Source: Plectonema radiosum NIES-515
GTDB taxonomy: Bacteria; Cyanobacteriota; Cyanobacteriia; Cyanobacteriales; Nostocaceae
Assembly (NCBI RefSeq): GCF_025753815.1
Contig: NZ_JAOWRF010000135.1
Location: 1-34,967, forward strand
Direction: 5' to 3'
Length of the DNA stretch: 34,967 nucleotides
Shown: in pieces, positions 1 through 8,620 of the stretch
How the letters are laid out: each line of letters starts with the position of its first letter
Numbering within the stretch: position 1 is the stretch's first letter
The notes under the pieces: generated by a model
Database searches by the model: none
The model's input: the letters and a program-made list of their open reading frames with translations, nothing else
Told to the model about the DNA's origin: nothing
Made by a program: the position numbers and the translations under genes

Positions 1-45
1 GGGGGGGGGGGGGGGAGGGGGGGGGGTGGGGGGAATATTTGGGGG
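1..45. repeat. Poly-G tract at the window edge
   Basis: Forty-five bases that are G except for a few substitutions (A16, T27, and an AATATTT interruption at 34-40). In the minus-strand gene it stays in frame and would encode a proline-rich linker. It is either a genuine low-complexity linker or an assembly/sequencing artefact at a contig end. Confidence 0.7.
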
Positions 46-732
46 AAAGCCGAGTAAACGCAGATGCTTTCCTTTAGTGGGGTGGGTTTGAGGATTATAG
101 CGCTTCGCGATCGCTGAATCATTGGGAATGGTTCCCCCACTAACTAACCATAAGCGATCGCTTTGCAGTTGGCTTTGAGAATCTTGGGGAAGATTGACGA
201 CTAAGGTTTGGGAATGAACCTTCAAAGCTAATTCTTTTAAAGTATTTGAATTAGTTGCTTCAAGTAATAACTCATTATCTGCCCGACTTTGCAGTTCTGC
301 TGCTAACAAATCAAAGACTTCGATTAATTCTGCACGATTGTTAAAGTAAGATGCAACAGCTTTTTCTTGTTGTAAAAGCGTGAGAAATTCGGTAGTTTTT
401 ATAGTTATACAGATAGTTTCACTTGAAGCGATCGCAGTTTCGCAACCAACCCCCCGAATTAACCCAACCCAACCTAAAATATCTCCTGGTTGCAGTAACT
501 TTAAAGTTATCGGTATCTGACTTTTTGGATCGTATCCTAATAGTCGCGCTTGTCCTTCAACAATAATCGAAATTACAGCGGGTATTTTTTCCCGCATGAC
601 AATTGTTTGTCCCATGCGGTAGCGTAATAACTGCCCCTGTTGTGATAGCTTAGACAGTGCCGCTGTTGAAAGTTGTTCAAAAGGAGCGATAGAACCGAGA
701 AATGTTTCCGTGCTAATTGTTGTATAGCTCAT
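1..732 (-). CDS. N-terminal part of a cyclic-nucleotide-binding-domain protein, probably an ABC exporter (partial)
   Basis: An open frame runs without a stop from an ATG at 730-732 to the window edge (244 codons). Residues about 10-125 look like a CRP/cNMP-binding domain, with a GQTIVMREKIPA-like segment and a QPGDILGWVGLI segment that corresponds to the PGD-x-GE phosphate-binding loop. A helical region follows, and the frame ends in a proline-rich stretch encoded by the poly-G tract at 1-45. In cyanobacteria a cNMP domain followed by such a linker commonly precedes a C39-peptidase/ABC exporter of the HlyB type, with a SurA-like isomerase gene next to it, as here. The ABC part is not in the window, so the exporter assignment is inference. 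A stand-alone cNMP regulator is the alternative. Confidence 0.6.
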   Translation of the reverse strand, partial: MSYTTISTETFLGSIAPFEQLSTAALSKLSQQGQLLRYRMGQTIVMREKIPAVISIIVEGQARLLGYDPKSQIPITLKLLQPGDILGWVGLIRGVGCETAIASSETICITIKTTEFLTLLQQEKAVASYFNNRAELIEVFDLLAAELQSRADNELLLEATNSNTLKELALKVHSQTLVVNLPQDSQSQLQSDRLWLVSGGTIPNDSAIAKRYNPQTHPTKGKHLRLLGFPPNIPPTPPPPPPPP

Positions 733-783
733 CTGGGAAAATTACAAATTAAGAATTAAGCGTTGAATATTTATATGAAATCC

Positions 784-917
784 CTAATTTCTGGTAGAGA
801 CGTTCCGACGGAACGTCTAATTTCTGGTAGAGACGTTCCGTCGGAACGTCTAATTTCTGGTAGAGACGTTCCGTCGGAACGTCTAATTTCTGGTAGAGAC
901 GTTCCGTCGGAACGTCT
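784..917. repeat. Tandem array of four 33-bp palindromic units
   Basis: Four back-to-back units start at 784, 817, 850 and 883. Each is a spacer (CTAATTTCTGGTA) plus a GAGACGTTCC-N-CGGAACGT-type palindrome. The first unit differs only in its centre (A instead of T). There are no unique spacers, so it is not a CRISPR array. It fills most of the gap between the isomerase gene and the downstream exporter gene, both on the minus strand. Confidence 0.9.
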
Positions 918-982
918 TTACGAGGATTTTTCTGTAACCACCATTTAAATTCATATTTCAATTTAGTAACGCCAAAAATTGT

Positions 983-1762
983 TTATTCAGCAATCAACCC
1001 TTTATACTGAGTTTGTATCCAATTTTCAAATAATTCATTTAATAGTCGCTGACGCATTGACTCATTTAATTGAGCCTTGATAAACTTTTCTAACCTCACA
1101 ATCACAATCCATTCTCCTAAACGAGTTGGTGGTAAAAGCTTACCGGGTTGACTTGCTGCGAGCATCTTTGCTAAATCTGGATGGGGAACTGACAATTCCA
1201 TCGGACCGAGTAAACCCCCTGTTTCCGCTTCTGCACCTAAAGAATATTTACTTCCAAGTTCACTAAAAGACTGCTCCCCTTCTTGAATGCGGAAGTAAAG
1301 CTCTTGAGCAATACCAATATCTTTAACTCGAATTAATGAATAGATTACCCGATCTAACTTGGCTTTGCGTTGCAGAAAATAAGACTCTAATTTATTTTCC
1401 CAATTACCTCGCTTGATGTATTCTAGTTTGGTGTTGCGGGTGATAATGTGGTCAAGTTGTTCACGAGATAAAGAGCGAGATACAAGCCATGTTTCCAAGT
1501 CAGCATCGGATTTTAGTTGCTGTTGCTGATAAAATTGTTGACATGCTTTAAAGGTTTCTTCGGTTGTCAAAGTAATATCGGCGATCGCACAATCAATCAA
1601 AACCTCTCGCATAAACTGCGGCATTATACCATACTGCTTCAGTCGAGAAATAATTTCATCAGATGTTATTTTATCTATATATGTAGCGGCTTGTTGCCGA
1701 ACATCGCCAACTTGCAAATTCATTGCAGTCATATCAGTTTTTCTCGGATTTGCCGCTGTCAT
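983..1762 (-). CDS. SurA/PpiC-like peptidyl-prolyl isomerase
   Basis: A 259-residue protein. The N-terminal part (about 20-125) is helical and SurA_N-like. Residues about 150-230 resemble a parvulin domain: FRIQEGEQSFSELGSKYS, then TGGLLGPMEL and an LPPTRLGEWIVIVRLE strand. The family isomerises or chaperones Xaa-Pro bonds, usually on exported proteins. No signal peptide is seen, as is usual for the cyanobacterial type found beside type I exporters. The ATG at 1762 has an AAGG ribosome-binding site 8 bases upstream; ATGs at 1732 and 1723 are alternatives. It precedes the cNMP/ABC gene on the same strand, with a 250-bp gap holding the 33-bp repeat array, so the two are probably one unit. Confident in the family, less so in its substrate. 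Confidence 0.75.
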   Translation of the reverse strand: MTAANPRKTDMTAMNLQVGDVRQQAATYIDKITSDEIISRLKQYGIMPQFMREVLIDCAIADITLTTEETFKACQQFYQQQQLKSDADLETWLVSRSLSREQLDHIITRNTKLEYIKRGNWENKLESYFLQRKAKLDRVIYSLIRVKDIGIAQELYFRIQEGEQSFSELGSKYSLGAEAETGGLLGPMELSVPHPDLAKMLAASQPGKLLPPTRLGEWIVIVRLEKFIKAQLNESMRQRLLNELFENWIQTQYKGLIAE

Positions 1763-2102
1763 TTTTTACCTTAAGTATTAACGTACCAATAAAAGGTCAA
1801 GAAAAGGTTTTAAATTGGTTAACTTTGCACACAAGTGTGATAACTATAGATAAATTACTTTCTTCTTGCTGGAAGAATAATTAAACTTTTTTAACGAACC
1901 ACCTTGCCTCTAGGCTCACACGAGTGGGAGAAGATGACGGAGCAAAGCGTCTGGTGACAGGAGAAGAACTCCAAGAAAGAAAGAAAGAAAGAAAAGAAAG
2001 TAGGTAATCTTGTAATTTATACGCGATCGCCTATCTGGTAAGATAGAACGCGGGAAGCATACTTACTGAACACACACTTATTAACAAGCATTTATTCCAA
2101 CC
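1763..2102. other. Intergenic region between divergent genes
   Basis: A 340-bp gap separating the minus-strand isomerase gene from the plus-strand amidotransferase-like gene, so it must hold both promoters; none could be fixed by eye. It contains an AAGA-type purine microsatellite at about 1970-2000 and one HIP1 octamer near 2022. No gene or strong hairpin was seen. Confidence 0.6.
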
Positions 2103-3494
2103 ATGACTGAACCTACTAAATCTTACCATCAAACTACCCCAGCTTCTTGGCGTTTAACTCCTGGTTACTTGCATGAAGGCTATACAGATTTTGAATCAGT
2201 ACATATTTTGTTGGGTCGTTTCTTAGCAGACAGAACCTCTGCCGATCCACTATCTGAAAAAGAACTTTTTGCTCCTGAGGGTAGTTTTGAGTGGGGAGAG
2301 GGAAAGCCATTAGAAAAAGTGATTAATTCACGAGAAGATTTTGAGTTTCTGCTATTGCATCCCAATTTGTTACGCAATTCTATAATTATTATTGAACCGT
2401 GGGAACATGTAGGCGTTAACGCTCTTGGGGAAGAAGTTAGAGCTTCTAAAAACGTAGCCTATATTGGTCAAAAAGTCGCCGATATGGACTCAATATTGTT
2501 TCCTGCTTGGTCTTGTGGAATTATCGATCCAGAATTAGTTGTTCCAGCAATGACCTCAGCTTATGCAGTGGTAGTGGAAGGAGGCAACCCATCAGTCTAT
2601 GATACATCGACTTGGACAAGTCCGGCTTGCCCGCGAGAAGATATGTTTGCATTAGTGGAAAAATTACTCCTCTCGCGATCGCCTAATACCGCTCCTGCTA
2701 TCTTTATTTGTGTAGGACACCAGCTAGCTGCTGAATGTCATATCCGACTGATTCGACGAGCAGTCAAAGAAGTTTTGGACACAACATCTTTAGAGCGTGA
2801 CAAGGAGAATAAAGCACTCAAATCACTCCAAGAGGTTGCTTCCCACATCCAAGCTATGGGCAAAACACTTCAAGTCAAAAAGCATGATGGACGGGTAGTT
2901 GCTTCTGGTTGGAATGATGAGCATTTTGCAGTGACGCACAACGAATCAAAAGAAGTTGGCGATCGCGTATTATTACCTTACCAGTCCCTCGACGGCGAAA
3001 TTTCAGGTATTCCTTGGGAATTTATTCATGCTCATGATGTAACTGCTGACAGTCATGAAGGTGTAATTGATACCACAATTCAATATGAGCGTGAAGTATC
3101 AATTTCCATGTTTCACTCCGATGAAGTCAACGAAGAAGCCATACTATTTGCTAACTGGGCTTACCGCAGTATTCATGACGCTCTTGTTCCTTATCGACAC
3201 ATTATAGCTGGAAGTCCTTTGGCATGGCTGATACAACTGCCTGACTCTGTAGAAATTTTATGTTCAACAGCAGTTGATGGTGAGGTAGTCACACAATGTT
3301 CAGCTACCTGTATTAATTACAAAGACTTTGAAACTAAAAAAATTCGACGTTCTTTTACTTGCCAGTTTCATCCAGAATTGTTATCAGACTTGCGTGCGAT
3401 CGGCAACCGAGAAGCTCCCTCTTATTCAACCTTGAAAGCAGATGATGGTGTCCGCTTATTTATCAGGCTGTTATACACAGGAATGCAAGACTAA
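2103..3494 (+). CDS. Class I glutamine amidotransferase-like protein
   Basis: A 463-residue soluble protein. Residues 200-208 read IFICVGHQL, matching the class I glutaminase nucleophile elbow (G-x-C-x-G-x-Q type, Cys203). Residues 421-425 read QFHPE, supplying the His and Glu of the triad, so the catalytic Cys-His-Glu set appears intact. The N-terminal 190 residues and the insert between the two motifs (about 225-300) do not match a synthase I recognise. The family removes the amide from glutamine and passes ammonia to a synthase domain, but no partner synthase is encoded next to it. The gene stands alone, divergent from the isomerase gene. The start ATG at 2103 has no clear ribosome-binding site. 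Substrate unknown; it could also be a gamma-glutamyl hydrolase-like enzyme. Confidence 0.7.
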   Translation: MTEPTKSYHQTTPASWRLTPGYLHEGYTDFESVHILLGRFLADRTSADPLSEKELFAPEGSFEWGEGKPLEKVINSREDFEFLLLHPNLLRNSIIIIEPWEHVGVNALGEEVRASKNVAYIGQKVADMDSILFPAWSCGIIDPELVVPAMTSAYAVVVEGGNPSVYDTSTWTSPACPREDMFALVEKLLLSRSPNTAPAIFICVGHQLAAECHIRLIRRAVKEVLDTTSLERDKENKALKSLQEVASHIQAMGKTLQVKKHDGRVVASGWNDEHFAVTHNESKEVGDRVLLPYQSLDGEISGIPWEFIHAHDVTADSHEGVIDTTIQYEREVSISMFHSDEVNEEAILFANWAYRSIHDALVPYRHIIAGSPLAWLIQLPDSVEILCSTAVDGEVVTQCSATCINYKDFETKKIRRSFTCQFHPELLSDLRAIGNREAPSYSTLKADDGVRLFIRLLYTGMQD

Positions 3495-3601
3495 TTATGA
3501 TAATACTTGACTTTTCTGCTCAGATATGGAATTAATAATTATTTGAGTCGAAATCAGTTTTATCGTTATTGAACTGGCTTGTAAGGAAATTATCCATTGA
3601 T

Positions 3602-3627
3602 GTAGAGACGTAGCAATGCTACGTCTA
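3602..3627. repeat. Dispersed palindrome, GTAGAGACG family (one end decayed)
   Basis: GTAGAGACGTAGC-AAT-GCTACGTCTA: the inner arms pair fully and the last bases of the right arm have diverged. It has the same inner sequence as the copy at 11285-11313. Confidence 0.85.
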
Positions 3628-3664
3628 TGGGGATTCATACCTGAATTCAGCAATGCCGTTAATT

Positions 3665-3801
3665 AAAATAGGGGAATGATATCATGACAGGCAAATCACA
3701 TATATTGTAGAGACGTTCGGACCGAACGTCTCTACGACGGTTCCAATGTTTTTATTAGTGTTAATTAACCGGACATGAAATGACAACCATTCCCCTATTT
3801 T
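3665..3801. repeat. Nested inverted-repeat element (MITE-like)
   Basis: Outer arms AAAATAGGGGAATG (3665-3678) and CATTCCCCTATTTT (3788-3801) are perfect complements. Inside lies a 29-base palindrome of the GTAGAGACG family (3707-3735; 14-bp arms around a central A). The right outer arm ends 6 bp from the stop codon of the minus-strand phytase/PhoD gene. No transposase is encoded. Confidence 0.85.
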
Positions 3802-3806
3802 TATGA

Positions 3807-6800
3807 CTACGCGAAGATAGTGCTGGTAATCGTGCTAGATTGCGTATATTTCAGAGTTGCTAGCAAGTCTGCACCCGCACTGATGAAGGTATCGTTACCG
3901 TTTTGGCTGATGTTCAAGTTGCTGAAAGTTAAATTACCAGTTAAAGTGATGCGATCGCTTTCATCAAACTTAATAATTGTGGCAACCCCAGCACCTTCAC
4001 CCAAAATAACGCGATCGCTTCCAGAAGAAGCGAAAATGGTATCAACACCACTTGAGGTAATTGTATTGTTACCGGAACCAGCGTATATGGTATTATTTCC
4101 AACACCTGCGTTGATGACATCATTACCTGAACCAGCGTAAATCAAATCATTGCCTGAGCCAGTGTTGACGGTATTAATCCCTGCCCCTGCGTAGATTTTA
4201 TTGTTACCGTCGCCTGTATTGATAATGTCATTTCCAGCACCAACGTAAATAGTATTATTACCATCGGCTGCGTAGATGGTGTTATTACCTTCACCCGCAT
4301 AGATGATGTTATTGCCACCCAAGCCGGAAATAGTATCATCACCATTGGTACCGTAAAGTGTATCATCTCCCGCAGTACCTCGGATGCCACTTGTGCGTGC
4401 ATCTACCTCAAATTGGCTGACTATTTTCGGTTGACGGTTGATAACTGCATTTGGATTTGCTTCAAGTTCCTCACGGGTATAAGCATCAACACCATAAGTT
4501 GTCAATGTCAGCTTTTGAGTTTCTTTATCAATGTTAAACTCAGTCCAACCGTAGGTATGAGCAGCGATGTAATCTCCTTGCAGCAGCTTGGCATTAATTA
4601 AACCTTCAGCTTGGGGGAGGTTGTTATTCAATCCTACAGGGTCATATCCAAAAGGAGCCAGACCATTATCGACAATTTGTTTGATAAAATCATCTTTATC
4701 GTTAGGCAAACTGTCTCCATCGTTAGCAATGGGCAATGAATCGTAGAATGCTTTCTGGGTAGGAGTTAACAACCCGACAGCTGTTGCAAGTTCCGCTACT
4801 GTTTGTCCAAAGGGTGCATCAAAGGCAACAGAACCTGTGGTAATTTCAAAAGCAGTAGTAGGAATTTGCCCTTGACCTGGTGCTAACTGGTAAGTCAGGT
4901 TATTCACTAACGTACCGTGAATATCCGCAGAGACGAAGACAACGTTATCAATTTTGTTATCATTGATAAACTTGAGAATTTCTGTCCTTTCTGCTGCATA
5001 ACCTTCGTAACGGTCAGATGCGGCAAGTACACCCAGATTTTGAATTGGCTCCGGTATCATGATAAACTTCCAGGTGATACCGTTTTGCTCTGAAGTGAGC
5101 AAATCACGCTTCAAATCTTCGACTTGTTGTCGTCCTAATAAAGTGCGTGAAGCGAAGCTGTCGCCGTAAGGCGAATCGCTATTGAATGACTGAGCTAAAA
5201 AATTCCCAACTTGAGCCGCATCATTAAGATTTGTAACGTTTGCTAACTCTGCATCTCGGAAAGAGCGAGCATCTAAAACGAAAGTCGCAGCATCATTACC
5301 AAAGGTATTGTAACGGTAAAGTTGACGTTCGCCTGCGGTGCGTGCATCGCCGGTTTCGCCATAAAAGCGATCGCGCAACGGGTTATACTCTTGAAACGCT
5401 TGCAAACCGTTTTCGTAAAGTGGCGAATCATTCACCAGTCCGGTTGTCGCACCATACAATGCTTGGTCTCTAGGAGAAGCTGAACTTAAGTTTTCACCAC
5501 CTTCAAAATCGTTAGTCACTTCGTGGTCATCAATCGTTGCTAAGATAGAAGTAGAGGCTCGTAAATCGCCCCAAGTGTTTAGACCAAAGCGTTGACTATA
5601 TACTTCACTATTTTTGCTGCGGAAATCATCTAAAGTTTGCGCTTGAGTCTTTTCAGTTCCGTCGGGATTTCTCAATCCTGGGGAAGGAAAATCAGCGTAG
5701 ATAGTATCACCAAATTCAAAGAAAAATTCTAAGTTACTTTGGGGTACATTAGAAATAGCTGGGTAAGGGCTAAGTTCACCACGCCAGTCTCCTGCGACAC
5801 CAAAGTGCAAACCTGTTTGGATTCCTAAAGCGGCTGAAGTCTTGAATTTACCGGATTGTGTGGCTCCAGCGGCATCGCTTACTCTGTAATAATACTGCGT
5901 TCCTGATGTCAAACCTGTGACATCTACTTTCACAGGTTGCAGCGGATTCGTAACAGTTGCGATCGCTTTACCTGCAATATTGCTAAAATCAGGTGTAGTC
6001 GAATATTCAAACGAGACATTACCTGTAAAATTGCTCCGCGCCCAGAGTACAGTAGAAGTCTGGGTTGTATCACCACTAGCAATTCCATTTAAAAGAGAGT
6101 TCGCGCTTAGGTTGCGGGGATTGTAGCTGGTGGTGTCAATCGTCAACGCATTTGGTAAAGCATTAACAATGTTTTCCCAAGGAACTAGTTTAAAGTTAGT
6201 TTTGACGTTTTCGCCATCGACAATTTGCGCTGGGAGATTATCACCATCTTGGGTAACGAACAAACCAAAGGGAAATTTAGAACCGAGGGGAACGTTAATT
6301 ACATCTGCACCATCAGATTGTTGTACACTATCGATTGAACCGTTACTTCCAACCGCAAATCTACCCAAGAAATCATTGTTACCTTCACGGGTGAAAGCTG
6401 CCAAGGTGCTGTCACCTTGGCTGGATGCTAACAAGTAGCCTGTACCATCTTTGCCGTAATATATAGTTAGTCCTTCTGCGTCATCGGTGAGATTTTTTCC
6501 ACCCTCAAACCGGACACGCTCGATTAAAGTACCAGTTGTACCACCATTCGGTTCAGCTTGAAACTTCCAAATTCCGACATCTTCCTGAGCAATGTAGAGA
6601 AAACCAAGTTCTTGATCGACGACTGTTCCCTCTGTTTGGGGAGAACGTCCGGGAGTTATGGGTGAAGGTAAGGTGAATTCGCGTACTCTTTCAGCCCCAA
6701 TCTTACCATTGCCTTCGTCGATTAATTTGAACTGTGCGACATCTCCAGTTTGTCGGCGATTGGCGAAGACGTAATAATCATTGGTGAGCGGACTGCGATA

Positions 6801-8405
6801 TAATGCTAAACCGTAAGCACTGCGCGTTGATGCTGAATAAGGAGGAGAGAAGGGTAAATCTTGGAATAAAGTTCCAATGCTGCTATCGGTGATGTCTTCT
6901 AGATAATTACCAGGATTATTCGGATTGATTTTGAAGATTGCGAGTTTATCGTTATTGCGATCGCTTGCGACGGCAATATCAATGGACTCTCCACCTAACT
7001 TAAATCCATACTGCAAATCTACATTGTTATAACGGATATTCCCAGGATTTACTTCCTGTAGCAAATTCCCCGATAAATCATAAACTCGCAAACCGGCATT
7101 TTTCACCGTCGTTAATATCAAGCTTTTTTCCGAATCAGTCGAATTAACGTAAATCGCTGGATCGTCAGCATCAGCACGTTGACTAAATGGTAAATTCGGA
7201 TCGTTGAATAAATCAGGACGAGTTTCTACCGTTGGTGTTGCAGTAGGAATTAAATCTGCACCCAAAGTCAGAACTTGTGTAAATTGACTTTGGCTGAAAT
7301 TGTTATCACTCACCAACACAATCGATTGACGTCCATCTGGTAACACAGGACCGAAACTGATACCTTCAATATTATCTGTGCCGTTGGGTAAGTTCAACGA
7401 GTTGAGATTTAACAGCAAGCGTTTTTCAACAGGTTTGATTGCTGCAACTTGGTCAGAACTCAAACTGTTAAGGGAATCAACAAAGCTGATATCAGTTGCA
7501 CCTTGCAAACTAACTTGATAAATCTTAATCGTATTTCCAACACCAGCAGAGAAAGAACGCTCTACCGCAAGTAGTGTACCTCGATTATCGATAGCGAGTA
7601 AATCCACCAAACCATTATCACCGAAACCTGTAGTTGGATTTGGTGTTGTAGCGATCGCATCTATATTATATAGATATTCTTTTTCCGGTTGTCCCGTCAC
7701 CAGATTATATTGCAAAATCCGCGATCGCGATCCATTAGTCAAAGAAGCGATCGCACCATCTTGAAATAAAGCGCTTTCACCAGCGGTGTATAATGTCCTT
7801 TGATCGGGTGCGATGGTGAGACTTTCAAAAGCCAAATTATTCCGAACCCCGGATACTTGAACATCACCCGCATCGACAACACCATTACCATTCGTGTCAT
7901 TTACGATTGGAAGGAATTTCCTCGGTATAGGTAAAGAGCGGATTTGCTGTCCTGTAGAAAGGGAGAATTCATTAATAAACGGATTAGTTACCCTACCCAC
8001 ACTCGGATTCACCTCACCTTCAGACGAAATGAAAACAGTATTATTCCCAGTTAAAGCAATCCCCTCTGGATCTAAACTGTTGAGAGGAAACAAGTTACCA
8101 TTTGCGTCTTTGAGTGTAGTGACGTTGGTAAAATTAACTTCTCTGGAATCAGCAGTAAAAGTATAGAAACGCGCAGGTGCAAATTGCGATCTATCATCAG
8201 AAATCGCATAGAAGCGTTTATTTACAGCATCGTAACTTACACCAGACAACCCACCAATTGGAGTTTCAACACCATTAACAGTTCTTGCTACACCAGAGGG
8301 AATAAAACCTGTAGGGAAAACCTTCTGTCCTTCAAATACCACACTCGAAACAGTTTTACCTGCTTCAGCTAATTCGGAAAAACGGATTGTATTGCTAGTT
8401 ACCAT
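3807..8405 (-). CDS. Giant RTX phosphatase: phytase-like + beta-propeller phytase + PhoD
   Basis: About 1532 residues. Domains in order: esterase-like phytase fold (about 45-380, with GGLSGVSYDA and LDPEGIAL), beta-propeller 3-phytase (about 395-730, RADADDPAIYV, GGESIDIAVASDR, DDAEGL), PhoD phosphatase (about 775-1330, beginning SGDTTQTSTVLWAR, with EFGDTIYAD, IDDHEVTND and VSADIHG metal-site motifs) and RTX Ca-binding repeats (about 1345-1480). A terminal block ends with DLLATLK. It should hydrolyse phytate-like and phosphodiester/monoester substrates outside the cell. PhoD enzymes normally carry a Tat signal; none is present, so RTX-type type I secretion is inferred. The frame extends to 8465, but those 20 codons lie in a dispersed hairpin; the ATG at 8405 follows an AGAAGAA and is preferred. 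Last gene of the minus-strand phosphatase group. Confidence 0.9.
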   Translation of the reverse strand: MVTSNTIRFSELAEAGKTVSSVVFEGQKVFPTGFIPSGVARTVNGVETPIGGLSGVSYDAVNKRFYAISDDRSQFAPARFYTFTADSREVNFTNVTTLKDANGNLFPLNSLDPEGIALTGNNTVFISSEGEVNPSVGRVTNPFINEFSLSTGQQIRSLPIPRKFLPIVNDTNGNGVVDAGDVQVSGVRNNLAFESLTIAPDQRTLYTAGESALFQDGAIASLTNGSRSRILQYNLVTGQPEKEYLYNIDAIATTPNPTTGFGDNGLVDLLAIDNRGTLLAVERSFSAGVGNTIKIYQVSLQGATDISFVDSLNSLSSDQVAAIKPVEKRLLLNLNSLNLPNGTDNIEGISFGPVLPDGRQSIVLVSDNNFSQSQFTQVLTLGADLIPTATPTVETRPDLFNDPNLPFSQRADADDPAIYVNSTDSEKSLILTTVKNAGLRVYDLSGNLLQEVNPGNIRYNNVDLQYGFKLGGESIDIAVASDRNNDKLAIFKINPNNPGNYLEDITDSSIGTLFQDLPFSPPYSASTRSAYGLALYRSPLTNDYYVFANRRQTGDVAQFKLIDEGNGKIGAERVREFTLPSPITPGRSPQTEGTVVDQELGFLYIAQEDVGIWKFQAEPNGGTTGTLIERVRFEGGKNLTDDAEGLTIYYGKDGTGYLLASSQGDSTLAAFTREGNNDFLGRFAVGSNGSIDSVQQSDGADVINVPLGSKFPFGLFVTQDGDNLPAQIVDGENVKTNFKLVPWENIVNALPNALTIDTTSYNPRNLSANSLLNGIASGDTTQTSTVLWARSNFTGNVSFEYSTTPDFSNIAGKAIATVTNPLQPVKVDVTGLTSGTQYYYRVSDAAGATQSGKFKTSAALGIQTGLHFGVAGDWRGELSPYPAISNVPQSNLEFFFEFGDTIYADFPSPGLRNPDGTEKTQAQTLDDFRSKNSEVYSQRFGLNTWGDLRASTSILATIDDHEVTNDFEGGENLSSASPRDQALYGATTGLVNDSPLYENGLQAFQEYNPLRDRFYGETGDARTAGERQLYRYNTFGNDAATFVLDARSFRDAELANVTNLNDAAQVGNFLAQSFNSDSPYGDSFASRTLLGRQQVEDLKRDLLTSEQNGITWKFIMIPEPIQNLGVLAASDRYEGYAAERTEILKFINDNKIDNVVFVSADIHGTLVNNLTYQLAPGQGQIPTTAFEITTGSVAFDAPFGQTVAELATAVGLLTPTQKAFYDSLPIANDGDSLPNDKDDFIKQIVDNGLAPFGYDPVGLNNNLPQAEGLINAKLLQGDYIAAHTYGWTEFNIDKETQKLTLTTYGVDAYTREELEANPNAVINRQPKIVSQFEVDARTSGIRGTAGDDTLYGTNGDDTISGLGGNNIIYAGEGNNTIYAADGNNTIYVGAGNDIINTGDGNNKIYAGAGINTVNTGSGNDLIYAGSGNDVINAGVGNNTIYAGSGNNTITSSGVDTIFASSGSDRVILGEGAGVATIIKFDESDRITLTGNLTFSNLNISQNGNDTFISAGADLLATLKYTQSSTITSTIFA

Positions 8406-8438
8406 TAATTTCTTCTGGGGTAAGTGAGTATTTTTTTG

Positions 8439-8518
8439 AACGAACCGCAGAGACACAGAGGGCACAGAGGAGGAAACTCTTTTATTCTCTGCGTACTCTG
8501 CGTACTCTGCGGTTCGTT
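8439..8518. repeat. Inverted repeat between phosphatase genes
   Basis: AACGAACCGCAGAG (8439-8452) pairs with CTCTGCGGTTCGTT (8505-8518). The loop holds degenerate CACAGAG and TACTCTGCG iterations. A weaker relative lies at 16101-16171. It sits 33 bp upstream of the preferred start of the giant phosphatase gene, in its leader. Confidence 0.85.
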
Positions 8519-8526
8519 TAATTAGT

Positions 8527-8615
8527 AGACATCTCCAGAAATGAACTATGCGTTGCCCAAAACCCTTGATTAGACGATTCTGTGCTACGTCTCTACATCT
8601 TTTCCGGAGATGTCT
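8527..8615. repeat. Nested palindromic element, outer arms AGACATCTCC
   Basis: Outer arms 8527-8541 and 8601-8615 pair at 14 of 15 positions. Inside are a GCCCAAAACCCTTG linker (about 8556-8569) and a GTAGAGACG-family core whose left half has decayed and whose right half (GCTACGTCTCTAC) is intact. It ends 5 bp from the stop of the glycerophosphodiesterase gene. Confidence 0.8.
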
Positions 8616-8620
8616 AGTCT

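Noticed and set aside
749-961. Open frames on both strands through the 33-bp repeats
   Set aside because: They only translate the tandem palindromes (repeating DVPTERLYQKL and similar); no start signal or conserved protein.
8406-8465. Longer start of the phytase/PhoD gene at 8465
   Set aside because: The extra 20 codons translate part of a dispersed inverted repeat; the ATG at 8405 has better upstream sequence and begins the conserved region.
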